Origin: Wyeomyia smithii
Taxonomy: Eukaryota; Arthropoda; Insecta; Diptera; Culicidae
Assembly: GCF_029784165.1 (NCBI RefSeq)
Contig: NC_073696.1
Coordinates: 110,578,665-110,642,664 of the forward strand
Length of the DNA: 64,000 bases
Reading direction: 5' to 3'
The notes beneath the pieces were generated by a model, which worked only from the letters and a program-made list of their open reading frames with translations, did no database searches and was not told the origin of the DNA. Numbering within the stretch: the stretch's first letter is position 1; every line of letters starts with the position of its first letter. Below are positions 27,222 through 37,071 of this stretch, one piece after another. Made by a program: the position numbers and the translations under genes.

Positions 27222-30200
27222 ATATTGGTCTTTCATAAATATCACCGTTTGTTGCGCCCACCTTAGCCAAAGAGTCCGCTTTCTCACTACCCGGTATCGA
27301 GCAGTGAGAAGGGACCCACGCTGAGGTAATCTCAGTAGATTTTTCGGATAAAGCACTCAGATGTTTCCGTATTTTCCCCAGGAAATACGGAGAGTGCTTA
27401 ACATCTTTCATCGATCGGAGAGCCTCAATGGAGCTGAGACTGTCCGTAAAGATAAAATAATGGTCCGTGGGCATTTTTTCGATAATCCCTAGGGTGTACT
27501 GAATTGCAGCTAATTCTGCGACGTAAACAGAAGCAGGATTATCGAGCTTATGGGAGACGGTTAAATTGTTATTGAAAATACCAAAGCCAGTGGACCCATC
27601 AAGAAGTGATCCGTCAGTGTAGTACATATTGTCGCAGTTGATGTTTCGATATTTATTGGAAAAAATTTTAGGGATCTGCTGCACGCGTAAATGATCCGGG
27701 ATTCCACGAGTTTCTTCTATCATGGATGTATCGAAAAACACAGTAGAATCAGAAGTATTTGATAAGTCGACACGATTTGGAATATTCGAAGAAGGGTTAA
27801 TATTTTGGGACATGTGATTGAAATACAATGTCATAAAACGGGTTTGAGAATTAAGTTCGATTAACCTTTCAAAATTTTCAATCACGGGACGGTTCAAGAC
27901 CTCACACATGATAAGAATACGAGAAGACAGGCTCCAGAAGCGGTTTTTCAAAGGTAGTACTCCAGCTAAGACCTCCAAGCTCATCGTATGGGTCGAATGC
28001 ATGCAACCCAAGGCGACACGCAAACAACGATACTGTATTCGCTCCAGTTTGATCAAATGTGTGTTTGCTGCGGAGCGGAAGCAGAAACACCCGTACTCAA
28101 TAACAGACAGTATCGTTGTTTGGTAAAGCCTTATAAGGTCTCCTGGGTGGGCTCCCCACCATTGTCCGGTTATTGTACGAAGAAAATTCACTCTTTGTTG
28201 ACATTTTTTCATTAGATACCTCACGTGACAACCCCAGGTGCCTTTAGAGTCGAACCAGACACCAAGATATTTGTGTACCAAAACCTGAGAAATCGTTTTA
28301 CCCATTAATTGTGTCTGAAGCTGAGCAGGTTCATGCTTCCTAGAAAAAACTACTATCTCAGTCTTCTCCGGAGAGAATTCGATACCTAGCTGTAAAGCCC
28401 AAGCAGACAAATTGTCCAAGGTATCTTGCAATGGTCCTTGCAAATCGGCAGCTTTGGCTCCTGTAACAGAGATTACACTGTCGTCTGCAAGTTGTCTTAT
28501 CGTGCATGAATTTGCCAGACATTCGTCGATGTCATTTACATAAAAGTTGTAAAGAAGGGGGCTTAAACATGAGCCCTGGGGAAGACTCATGTAGCTAATG
28601 CGAAAAGTTGCCAAATCGCCGTGCGTAAAATGCATATGCTTTTCGGACAACAAATTGTGCAAAAAATTGTTTAGAATTGGAGAAAATCCTTGTCGGTGAA
28701 GTTTACCCGAAAGAATGTCAATAGAAACGGAATCAAAAGCCCCCTTAATGTCCAAGAACGCAGACGCCATTTGTTTTTTGCGAGCATACGCCAGCTGAAT
28801 ATCTGTTGAAAGCAACGCAAGAAAATCATTCGTCCCTTTGGCACGGCGGAAGCCAAATTGAGTATCTGAAAGCAGACCATTTGATTCGACCCAATGGTCT
28901 AAACGACGGAGTATCATTTTTTCCATCAATTTCCGGATACAGGATAGCATTGCAATCGGCCTATAAGAGTTGTGATCAGAAGCTGGTTTCCCTGGTTTTT
29001 GGATGGCGATCACCTTCACTTGCCTCCAATCCTGCGGTACAATGTTTTGCTCCAGGAACTTATTGAACAAGTTCAAAAATCTTGGCATTGCCGGGTAGAT
29101 TCTTCAACAAGTTGAATTTGATTCTATCTAACCCAGGCGCGTTATTGTTACAGGACAGGAGGGCAACTGAAAATTCTGCCATCGTAAAAGGTGATTCTAT
29201 CGCGTCGTGGCCCGGAGACGCATCGCGAACGATGTTTTGCTCAGGAACAGAGTCCGGACATACTTTCCTGGCAAAATCAAATATCCACCGACTTGAAGAT
29301 TCCTCGCTTTCGTTGACCGTTACGCGATTCCGCATTCTTCGGGCTGTGTTCCAAAGAGTGCTCATCGATGTCTCCCTCGACGTCTCGTTCACGAACCGAC
29401 GCCAATATCCGCGTTTCTTTGCTTTAGCCAAACTTTTGAGCTTGGTATCAAGCTCCGAATACCGTAAATAGTCGCCAGGTATACCGCCCTTCTGGAAGGC
29501 CAAAAACGCGTCGGATCTTTGCGTGTAGACAGCGGAGCAATCTTGGTCCCACCACGGAGTGAGAGGCCGTTCTTTGATCGTTACGCCGGGATATTTCTTC
29601 GTTTGGGCTTGCAACGCGGCGTCGAGAATCGAGCCCGCGAGGAGGTTGTATTCTTCAAGTGGTGGATGATGTTGAATCGACTCGACCGCTTTTGAAATCA
29701 TTTCCTCGTATAACTTCCAATCGACATTTCGTGTGAGGTCATACGGAATGTCAATTGGCCGCATGCGAGTTGACCCGTTAGTAACCGAGGACCGTGAGGA
29801 TCGAGGATTACCTTCCATGTGCAATCCAACCGTAGCGACGTCGAACATAAGGATAGATCCAAAGCGCTTGGGCGCGCTGGAGGTTTCGGGATACGTGTCA
29901 TTTCACCGTTGTTTAAAATAGTCATGTCGAAGTCATCGCAAAGGTTATAGATTAAAGAGGAGTGGTTATCATTGTAAGGGGAACCCCAAGCCACACCATG
30001 AGAGTTGAAGTCTCCCAAAATCAAACGTGGCGAGGGAAGAAGTTCTATTGAATCAAAGAGCAGCCGTTGCCCAACCTGTGCTCTGGGAGGAATATATGTT
30101 GAGGCAATACAAAGCTCTTTACCTTGTATTGTCATTTGACATGCGACAACTTCATTGCCTGGAATCGAGGGGAGGTTAATACGATAGAAAGAATAGCACT

Positions 30201-30435
30201 TTTCAATCCCTAAAAGTACTCCTCCATATGGGGTGTCTCGACCAAGGCGAATAATATTAAAATCATGGAAGTTGAGATCAATATTTGAAGTAAGCTAAGT
30301 TTCACAAAGGGAAAATGCATCGCATTTGTTTTTATTCATCAAAACTTTAAACGAATCAATTATTGGTAAAATACTTCTACAATTCCACTGTAAGACAGAG
30401 ATAGAATCCTTCATATACGCAGTTGAATTAGTCAT
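27222..30435 (-). pseudogene. Retrotransposon ORF2 remnant: endonuclease-RT-RNase H
   Basis: ATG at 30435 overlaps the ORF1 stop. AP-type endonuclease signals are visible (QWNCRS, GGVLLGI, STYIPPRA, LILGDFNSHGVAWGS). Reverse transcriptase follows (SYRPIAMLSCIRKLMEKMI, FGFRRAKGTNDF, LPQGSCLSPLLYNFYVNDID, catalytic QLADDS, KYLGVWFD), then RNase H (YTDGSLLDGS, ELAAIQ, TDSLSSIEA, WVPSHCSIPGSEKAD). It is inactivated by a TAG at 30295-30297 replacing the Trp of the endonuclease ETWL motif, a frameshift near 29780 after DPHG, and a frameshift near 29085. The frame then runs into foreign sequence at about 27222, losing the C-terminal zinc-finger region seen in copy 2. Confidence 0.88.
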
Positions 30436-31801
30436 CGAAGGATACAATCGCTGCAAGGAGGGGCCATTGGGCAGTCAACTGCTTCAAAAATGATCTAACT
30501 GTTGGGAGGAATGCTGTAAGAAAAATTTTAATTGGATCGGGTACATTGAAGTTTTCAAAAATCCAGTCCACAATGTCAGAAAATTTCACTAATCCTGAGT
30601 TTTTTTCATCAACTGGATGTGCAAAAGGAACAACTGGGGTTTTAGATGTTCCTGGCAGTGCTGGGAACTCCTTCTGGGACTTTAAATTTGCAAGCCCAGG
30701 AGGAGTTTGCTTCGGTTCTTCCGCAGCACTGTTTGGTTTGTTCGTACTTTTCATTACACTTTGGGAAACCTTAGGACCTTTACGGGGAAGTTTAGGAGAA
30801 GAAACATTTTTCCTCTTCCTAGACTCCCCAGGATTGGCATAAGATGTTCCCGCTGGTGAATCGTCAGAATCGGTTTCATCAGAGGACAACAGATCAAAGG
30901 GGTTCGATGTTATGGTAGATGTGGTCACGGTCTTCTTCAGCATCTCAGCGTAAGAACGCTTTGAACGCTCCTTAAGTGACCGCTTGATTTTATCTCTGCG
31001 CTGCATGTACACCGGGCATGTGGAGAGCTCATGCTGGTTTTCCCCACAGTGAATACATTTTTCAGCATTAACACTGCAAGAATCTTCCGCATGAGTCTCC
31101 CCACACTTGCTACATCGTGCCTTATTGCAGCAGTAGGCGGCTGTGTGGCCTAACTGCTTGCAATTGGTGCAGTTCATAACACGGGGTACATACAATCGCA
31201 CAGGCAGACGAACCCGGTCGATCGAGACGTGGCTAGGGAGTGCAGATCCGGCAAACGTAACGCGAAACGAGTCTGACGGAGTGTACACTTTTGTGCCGCC
31301 GACGAGAGATGCAGACCGCAATTGCTTGCAGTTGAGCACCTTCACATCGGAACATGTGCTATTCTTTAAGCACCCTTTAGCACTTTGCAAAATACACTCG
31401 ACGGACAGACACGAATCGGTTATGACACCGTCGATCTCCACGTCTCGTGCGGGTATGTAAACGCGATACTCGCGTGTGAAGAGCTCAGAGCAAGCGATAG
31501 CATTGGCCTGTGCCAGATCACTGACCACGACACGGAGCTTGTTAGGTCGGACCTTGAAAATTTCGGTCACGGCCTTGTACCCCTGCGTCAGGTCTTTAGA
31601 AATTTGCAGTATGTTTAATCGCTTTGAATTCACTCCTGCCTTTGGACGAAAATAAACAGTATATCTGCCCTGTTGAGATCCGTCCGGGTAAAGCCTGGGG
31701 CGAGGGGGGACTGGAGAATGAACAGAGGAGGGGGTAACAGAAGGGTCAGGGTCAGGGGGGTTCGGGGATGGTGGCACGGGAGGCGAGGGATCTATATCCA
31801 T
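30428..31801 (-). CDS. Retrotransposon ORF1: nucleic-acid-binding gag-like protein with three CCHC knuckles
   Basis: This 457-residue protein would package the element RNA into ribonucleoprotein particles. The N-terminus (1-40) is proline-rich and low complexity. Residues about 47-205 form the conserved ORF1 domain (YTVYFRPK, REYRVYIPARDVEIDGVIT, YTPSDSFRVTF). Three zinc knuckles lie at residues 211-262, beginning CTNCKQLGHTAAYC, CSKCGETHAEDSC and CIHCGENQHELSTC. A basic, serine-rich C-terminal part follows. The frame is fully open although ORF2 is broken. The stop overlaps the ORF2 ATG by 8 nt (GATGACTAA). Copy 2 carries a clearly homologous but diverged ORF1, so the two copies represent different subfamilies. 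Confidence 0.88.
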   Translation of the reverse strand: MDIDPSPPVPPSPNPPDPDPSVTPSSVHSPVPPRPRLYPDGSQQGRYTVYFRPKAGVNSKRLNILQISKDLTQGYKAVTEIFKVRPNKLRVVVSDLAQANAIACSELFTREYRVYIPARDVEIDGVITDSCLSVECILQSAKGCLKNSTCSDVKVLNCKQLRSASLVGGTKVYTPSDSFRVTFAGSALPSHVSIDRVRLPVRLYVPRVMNCTNCKQLGHTAAYCCNKARCSKCGETHAEDSCSVNAEKCIHCGENQHELSTCPVYMQRRDKIKRSLKERSKRSYAEMLKKTVTTSTITSNPFDLLSSDETDSDDSPAGTSYANPGESRKRKNVSSPKLPRKGPKVSQSVMKSTNKPNSAAEEPKQTPPGLANLKSQKEFPALPGTSKTPVVPFAHPVDEKNSGLVKFSDIVDWIFENFNVPDPIKIFLTAFLPTVRSFLKQLTAQWPLLAAIVSFDD

Positions 31802-31889
31802 CGCGCTAAATCTAGCGCACTAGCGCACTAGCGCCGACAAGAACACGTACCTCTTTACTTCTTCCTTCCAGCAGTGGTTGTCCGATCGT

Positions 31890-32150
31890 TCGAAGCTGCA
31901 CCTAAAGCAGCCGACAGCAGCACCAGTACAGCAGCACCAATACAGCCACCAGCAGTGAGCCGGGTGTGAGATCACTCAGCACAGCGACACGACTCGACTG
32001 TCAACTGATGGCCTTGAATTAGAAAGATCTATTCACTGTGCACAGATCAAAACTGCAGCTGGTATTCTGCACCAATACAGCCAAAGTTGCGAGCCGGGTA
32101 CAGAACGTAGCGACACAACTCACAATCTAGTTGGCCTTTAGCGCGAATAA
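31890..32150 (-). repeat. Imperfect repeats in the retrotransposon 5' UTR
   Basis: Two related blocks, about 31936-32015 and 32070-32143, each contain CACCAATACAGCCA, GAGCCGGGT, a CAGCGACACGACTC or TAGCGACACAACTC phrase, and end near TGGCCTT. They are GC-richer than the surroundings. Repeated monomers upstream of ORF1 are a known form of internal promoter in some LINEs; that role here is inference. The 5' boundary of the element is set by where this composition ends and is approximate. Confidence 0.5.
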
Positions 32151-35100
32151 TACAATCTTTTGTTTGGCTATTCGTACACACGGACCGGATTGTAATAGAA
32201 CGACCACTTTGCACGTCCGTTTCTGTCGAGTGTTCGACGCGGAATGCAGCACTTTTGTTGATTGTAAAGAATATTCGTATTGCAAATTATCGAATAGAAT
32301 TGCAACATTACGCATAATTTGTACAATTCACTGATGTACTTTCGTACGAACGAGGATAACAACGAACAAAAAATTTCGTAAAATTGTATGTTATTGCGTA
32401 GGCTTACTAATTTTTCGTACTATTTACATCATGCAGCGTTCTTTGTACGAATGATTGCGTTTATTTTTAAAACCTTTCGTTACGTATACAAATACGTACT
32501 TTGACAGTTCTGACGAAAGTACCCTCATATTTATTACGCATTGTTTTCGTTGCAGAAAACAACAACAGGTTTTAAATATAATACACACGTTTTCGTGGTA
32601 TAAACTAAAATATATTTTAAGTGTTGTGAAAAAGGTCAGTAATAATATTGCGCATCACAAACTACACACACTTTTAAGAGACTTGCATTTACACAGACGG
32701 TACCAGAGTTTTTCTTATTCTATTATTCGAAATTGTCAGCAATTTAATGGAACTAGATTAAGGGAACAAAATGTACGAGTATTCAATGATAACGATGATA
32801 AAAAGGTTTTTATCACTAGGTCCGAAATAGGCGAATGGATTTTGATTACATATAACCTGGTCTTATTGAGGGTCCGAGAATTGCCACAAAAAGAATTATT
32901 ACAGTAAAAAATAATGTCGATCCTGCAAAACATGCATCAAGAATGATTAAGTGCGGTTGATCAAATTTAATTGAATTAGTTATGTGGTGAATGCCAACTA
33001 AAAATCTAACTTCTGAAAAGAGTGATTGAGAAGTTCGGAATTCTTTGAAACCATGCAATATTTATGTAATCAACAGGAAGTTTTTTCCACCTTCATGAAT
33101 GCTACTACTCAATAGAACAACGCTTGAAATTCATTTGTCTAGTGTGATTTAGTAGCGTAAATAGATTTTCAAAATCTAAGTTACATTATCGTTTTTAAAC
33201 AATTACGATCGCAATTATTTTATTCAGTCATTAGATGTTTCCAGAAGCCCACTCGATTAGGCTGTAGTTTTGAAAACTTGAGCTCAATTGTGAAAGTTAG
33301 GGTTTAGTTAAATAAATCAATATACATAAACTGAAAACAATCATTGCATTTATTAAACTTTTGCTAAAATAGTATTGTAACGAGTGAAGCGAAACTTAGT
33401 AGCAGCAATGATCTCCTTTTCGAAACAAACTATTTCAATTTAAAAAAAAAATTATTACAAAAACCAAGACTAACTTTTCTCGGTATCCTTCTACTCTGTC
33501 ATACAAACACGACCTTCCCGTGGAATTCGATTTGTACGCAGAAGACCACACCGTTTTAACATAAAACAAAAACAAAATACTACATTTCGAACAAAACCAT
33601 GTTAAAATTCATCTTATACCGAATAATGAGCAATGTTTTTCATATTAGTCGAATGACAAATTGTTACACAATCAAATTTATCAAACAATTCATGTAGTTC
33701 ATGCGCAACAAAGGAGAAAAAACAAAACAAGATTGTTATTTACAAGCAAATAATATAACAATTTTTAATTTTTTATTAAACACTAGGGAAAGCACAAAGT
33801 TGACTAGTTAAGTGAAGTGATTTAGAGGAAAAGATGAGGTTAAGGAGAGGTGCAACATTCTCACGAGGACAGCAACGATCATTGCACAGTTACGCGATAA
33901 AATCTGTACCAATTGAATAAATGCATATGACACATCGAATAATATTGGAATATAAGTGACGTTGAAGGATGCTGGTATAGAAAACATGATTCATCCGACA
34001 AATTGAAATCGTTCGCAAACATGAAGTTAGTCGTTTCGATCCTGATATAGAATAATTTTGAAAAATAAACGCTCTATAAATATTGAAACAGGCAGTGTGT
34101 TAATTATTACGAAAACAGCGTCCAGTCTTTGAGAGTTTTACCTTAATTTTTGGTGCTCTAGCTAAATCTAATTTTTATCAAATTTTTAATGCAAAATAAA
34201 ATATTGATTACTTGCAATACATTTGTGAATAAGTTTTTTTTTTATTTTTGCTTGCTGCCATAACCGTCATGCTCAATTTCCGCTGAGCGTAAAAAAGGGT
34301 AACAGTTTCCGATTCTTTCATACGATTTTGATTCGAACGTTAACAAGCCGTTTCAAATATCAAATCTGGGAATTACAAACGAAAAAATATATTCTAAACT
34401 ATTTCCTTACATGTATTAAAATGGTATTGATGCTGTGCAAGAACACAATTAATGTTTTCTTTCGTCTTTTATTTGACTCATAGACGGCGCACTCTAATGA
34501 AAATGGAGTTTGAGATACCTAATGAACATTAAAATAATTTACATCTGGTTTTGAACGAGCTGTGAGTCATTTTAGAAGCCCGTTTTAAAATATTCTATAT
34601 TAAGCTTTCGGTTGCTCAGAAAACGTCCCAGAAAGTCGATTTTCGGTCAAACATTTTTTTTTTCGAGATAACGGGAGTCACTTCACGGTGAGATGACAAC
34701 CGTAATAGGCACGGTGAACGTGATTCCCATTTGATTTGCACGCATCTTTTTTCACCGTGAGATTTAACTTCGTTCTCACCGTGAGATGACATCCGTAATA
34801 CGCCCCAATAGCAGATCTCGACGTATTATGCATTTTTAAGACATTTGGCTTCGAAAAAAAATCGATTATCCCAATTTCCTGTACTCCCCCCTTGGTAGTT
34901 TTTCGAAGGTCGAAAAATCACAACTTTGAGCGCTTTGAGGCACCTTTAAATCAAGTCCGATTGAGTTGAAATTTTGCGCTGATCATTTCTTTGGACCAAT
35001 GCAAAAAAGGTTATGGTCGGATTTAGAAATTTGACATGATTCTTTCCGCTGCCACCCTACTGGCCACTGTTTGTGACGGTTCCATTTTTAGATTTCAATG

Positions 35101-35609
35101 TTACATTCCTATTTTTCGGCCAGGTGTATACGGACGATTTTTCATAACTCAGATTTATTATCCAGCTATAGTAAATTTCAATGGCGACGTCTCTTGTGGT
35201 GTTAAGATTTTTGAAAGTGAGTAAAAATTAATTACTATTTACAGACCCAATAAAAACAAAAAGAGTATTTTTTCATTTTGTTTATTTCAAACTGTAATAT
35301 GTTACTAGTATGCTACTGTTATTACAAACATTTTTTTTTGTCATTTATGTAGTATTTATGCATTTATGTTTAAATGTAATTTAACATCGAATTATTAATC
35401 GAAACTATAAAATGAATTGACATTCAACAACGTAACGAGAACGTATAAATTACAGCATACATTAAAAGTTATGTATTAGATCAGTCAAATTAAAACAGGA
35501 AAAGCAGTTGTAATGATTCTTTTTGCAAAAATGAATTAGTTCGTCGTGCCTCAGCTAGCTCAAACATAACTATCATAGTCAAAAGGTTTTTATAAACTAT
35601 GAATACGCC
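32151..35609. other. Unassigned DNA between copy 1 and the SMYD4-like gene
   Basis: The longest open frame is 150 codons (32455-32907, plus); it starts in TTTCGTAC-rich repeats, has no recognisable domain and no conserved motif. Two direct copies of ACGGTGAGATGACA/ACCGTGAGATGACA followed by TCCGTAATA-type sequence lie at about 34684 and 34777. The minus-strand gene ends at 35610; nothing else in the interval is supportable. Confidence 0.45.
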
Positions 35610-36655
35610 CTAGAAAGCTTTTTGTGTATTAATCCGACAGAACCTTTCCATGAACTGCTCTAAAGCGATAATTTTGGCTGCCACATTGGCTCTCGGTTCA
35701 CAAACCACTTGCATTAATGTTTCATAATGCTGCGTGGAGATAGGTGGCTGTAGTTTCTCCTTTAAAAGTCGTAGTTTTAATTTGTTTTTATCGCATATAT
35801 CACAAATACAATCAAAATGTAATGACATCATCAGCCTTTGATTCTCGGACGCAGAATATACTCGGAACATAGGACCATATGATACGGTGATCTGCTCGCC
35901 TTTGGCTATAGGGCGATTGACGATGTGCTTCTTTTGACCGGCACAATATATCGCAAACGTGTTAGGATCACACGAATGATTAAAAATGGACCCGATGGTG
36001 AAAATGTGATTGATATAGCTATCCGAAATCGTAATAAGATGTTTTATGGAACTAAAGTAGTCTTGCATGCAACGGATCATGAATAATTTTTGTTCTTCTG
36101 TAGCGAAAATGGATTTAACAAGCGGATGCTGCATGTAGACTGTGTAGAAAACAACCGCGTGAAACATATGATGTCCATCTCTCTCAGTACTTGCATCACC
36201 AGCGCGGTCACTAGGAATATACATTTTTTGAAAGAGTTTGAATTCCTCAATCGGATCGTAGTTCGTATAGTCAAAATTCAAGGGATTGCCTCCGTTTCTG
36301 ACATTAGTTTTACAAAATTCCATCATGCGCTCAACATTATCGTCAAAAAGTGTGAGAGCGTGAAAAAACATTCGAGGAGCCAATCGCACAGCTATTAGCG
36401 ATAGATGATGAAGTTTCGCAGAAATCCCACATTCGAAGCGATGTGCAAACTGCCAGCCTTTCTGGAGACAGTCCTGACTGCAGAACATCACTGAAACGCA
36501 TTTTGGACAAGGAAGCAAACTGTGCGTGTTACAAGAACAATAATCGCACAATAGATACTTCATTTTATCGTTTACAACGGCAAACATTAACTTCTCCTGT
36601 AGAATAATATCGCCAGTTTTGAAGTTTCGATCAGCAACCATGCTTCGGCCATAAC
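35610..36655 (-). CDS. SMYD4-like SET/MYND methyltransferase, main catalytic exon (3' part of exon 3)
   Basis: This is the catalytic part of a predicted TPR-SET-MYND lysine methyltransferase (cytosolic or nuclear; substrate unknown). Numbering assumes the 539-aa rejoined product: GYGRSM begins the SET core at 192. The MYND zinc finger is at 228-267 (CDYC, CPKC, FCSQDC, HRFEC). The SET cofactor/substrate motif NHSCDPN is at 417-423, SYGP near 450, and the post-SET cysteines CICDIC are near 474-479. The C-terminus is short compared with vertebrate SMYD4 (about 800 aa). The first in-frame ATG (36641) lies inside the conserved GYGRSMVAD segment, so it is not a natural start. Immediately upstream lie the 3' copy of the insertion's target duplication and the retrotransposon's poly-A tail. 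All catalytic motifs look intact. Confidence 0.85.
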
Positions 36656-36662
36656 CTGGTAG
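36654..36662 (-). repeat. Target-site duplication, 3' copy (CTACCAGGT)
   Basis: Read on the minus strand: ten A residues (36672-36663), then CTACCAGGT, then TATGGCC of the SET exon. The identical 9-mer is at 44102-44110 on the other side of the retrotransposon. One or two extra A residues could also belong to the duplication. It contains AG|GT, so it supplies a potential splice acceptor in the correct phase. Confidence 0.88.
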
Positions 36663-37071
36663 TTTTTTTTTTGTAACTCTAATATTTATTTAGGCCCAAC
36701 CGCGAAGCATAATGGGGCCGAATGTCTTTTTGGAGTAGGGTAAAGCCAGCTTGAGTAGAGCTTGTATCCCGACTGCTCCTCCTCAAACAGGCATAAAAAC
36801 CCTTTATCTTTTCTCTTTAAAATACAATTTAAGAATACAAAATTAATTCAACCTAAAACTAATATGTACATCTATCTATATCTATCTATATGTAAAACGA
36901 TCTATCTATATGAATAAGTAATAAAATTGAGGGCTGATGAGTCCTTGTCTCTTGGAAATCATAACCTAAGATGAAAGATGGAGAAAGAAAAATAAAGATT
37001 AGTATTATCCTTAAAGATCTGCATAGAGAGGGGGGGGGGGGGGCAGAGAGAAGCAAAGAAGGGAAGAGGAT
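36663..37071 (-). other. Retrotransposon 3' UTR with poly-G and ATCT runs
   Basis: It holds a 14-G run near 37030, an ATCTATCT microsatellite at about 36869-36915, and a conserved end (GCTTCGCGGTTGGGCCTAAA) before the A tail. It matches the split fragment at 58520-58657 and 60150-60340 on the plus strand, showing this 3' end has been copied elsewhere in the window. Confidence 0.8.

Larger units (their letters stand above)
27222..32150 (-). mobile_element. MosquI-like (I-clade) non-LTR retrotransposon, copy 1, 3'-truncated
   Basis: Minus-strand order is 5' UTR (about 32150-31802), ORF1 (31801-30428), ORF2 (from 30435). ORF2 homology to copy 2 stops inside the region after RNase H at about 27222; the rest of ORF2, 3' UTR and tail are missing. 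Loss of the 3' end is not the usual outcome of target-primed reverse transcription, which truncates 5' ends, so a later deletion or insertion is more likely. I-clade assignment rests on the three-knuckle ORF1 and on an RNase H domain downstream of reverse transcriptase. Confidence 0.85.

Noticed and set aside
32455..32907. 150-codon plus-strand frame
   Set aside because: The longest unexplained frame between the retrotransposon and the gene, but no motif, biased composition and no splice or homologous partner; not strong enough to list as a gene.
36090..36398. 102-codon plus-strand frame opposite the SET exon
   Set aside because: Antisense shadow of the catalytic exon.
36641..36641. ATG at 36641 as the true start of a shorter SET protein
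   Set aside because: It lies within the conserved GYGRSM segment, and upstream coding continues in phase through the target duplication to exons 1-2; use as an alternative start cannot be excluded but is not the ancestral one.
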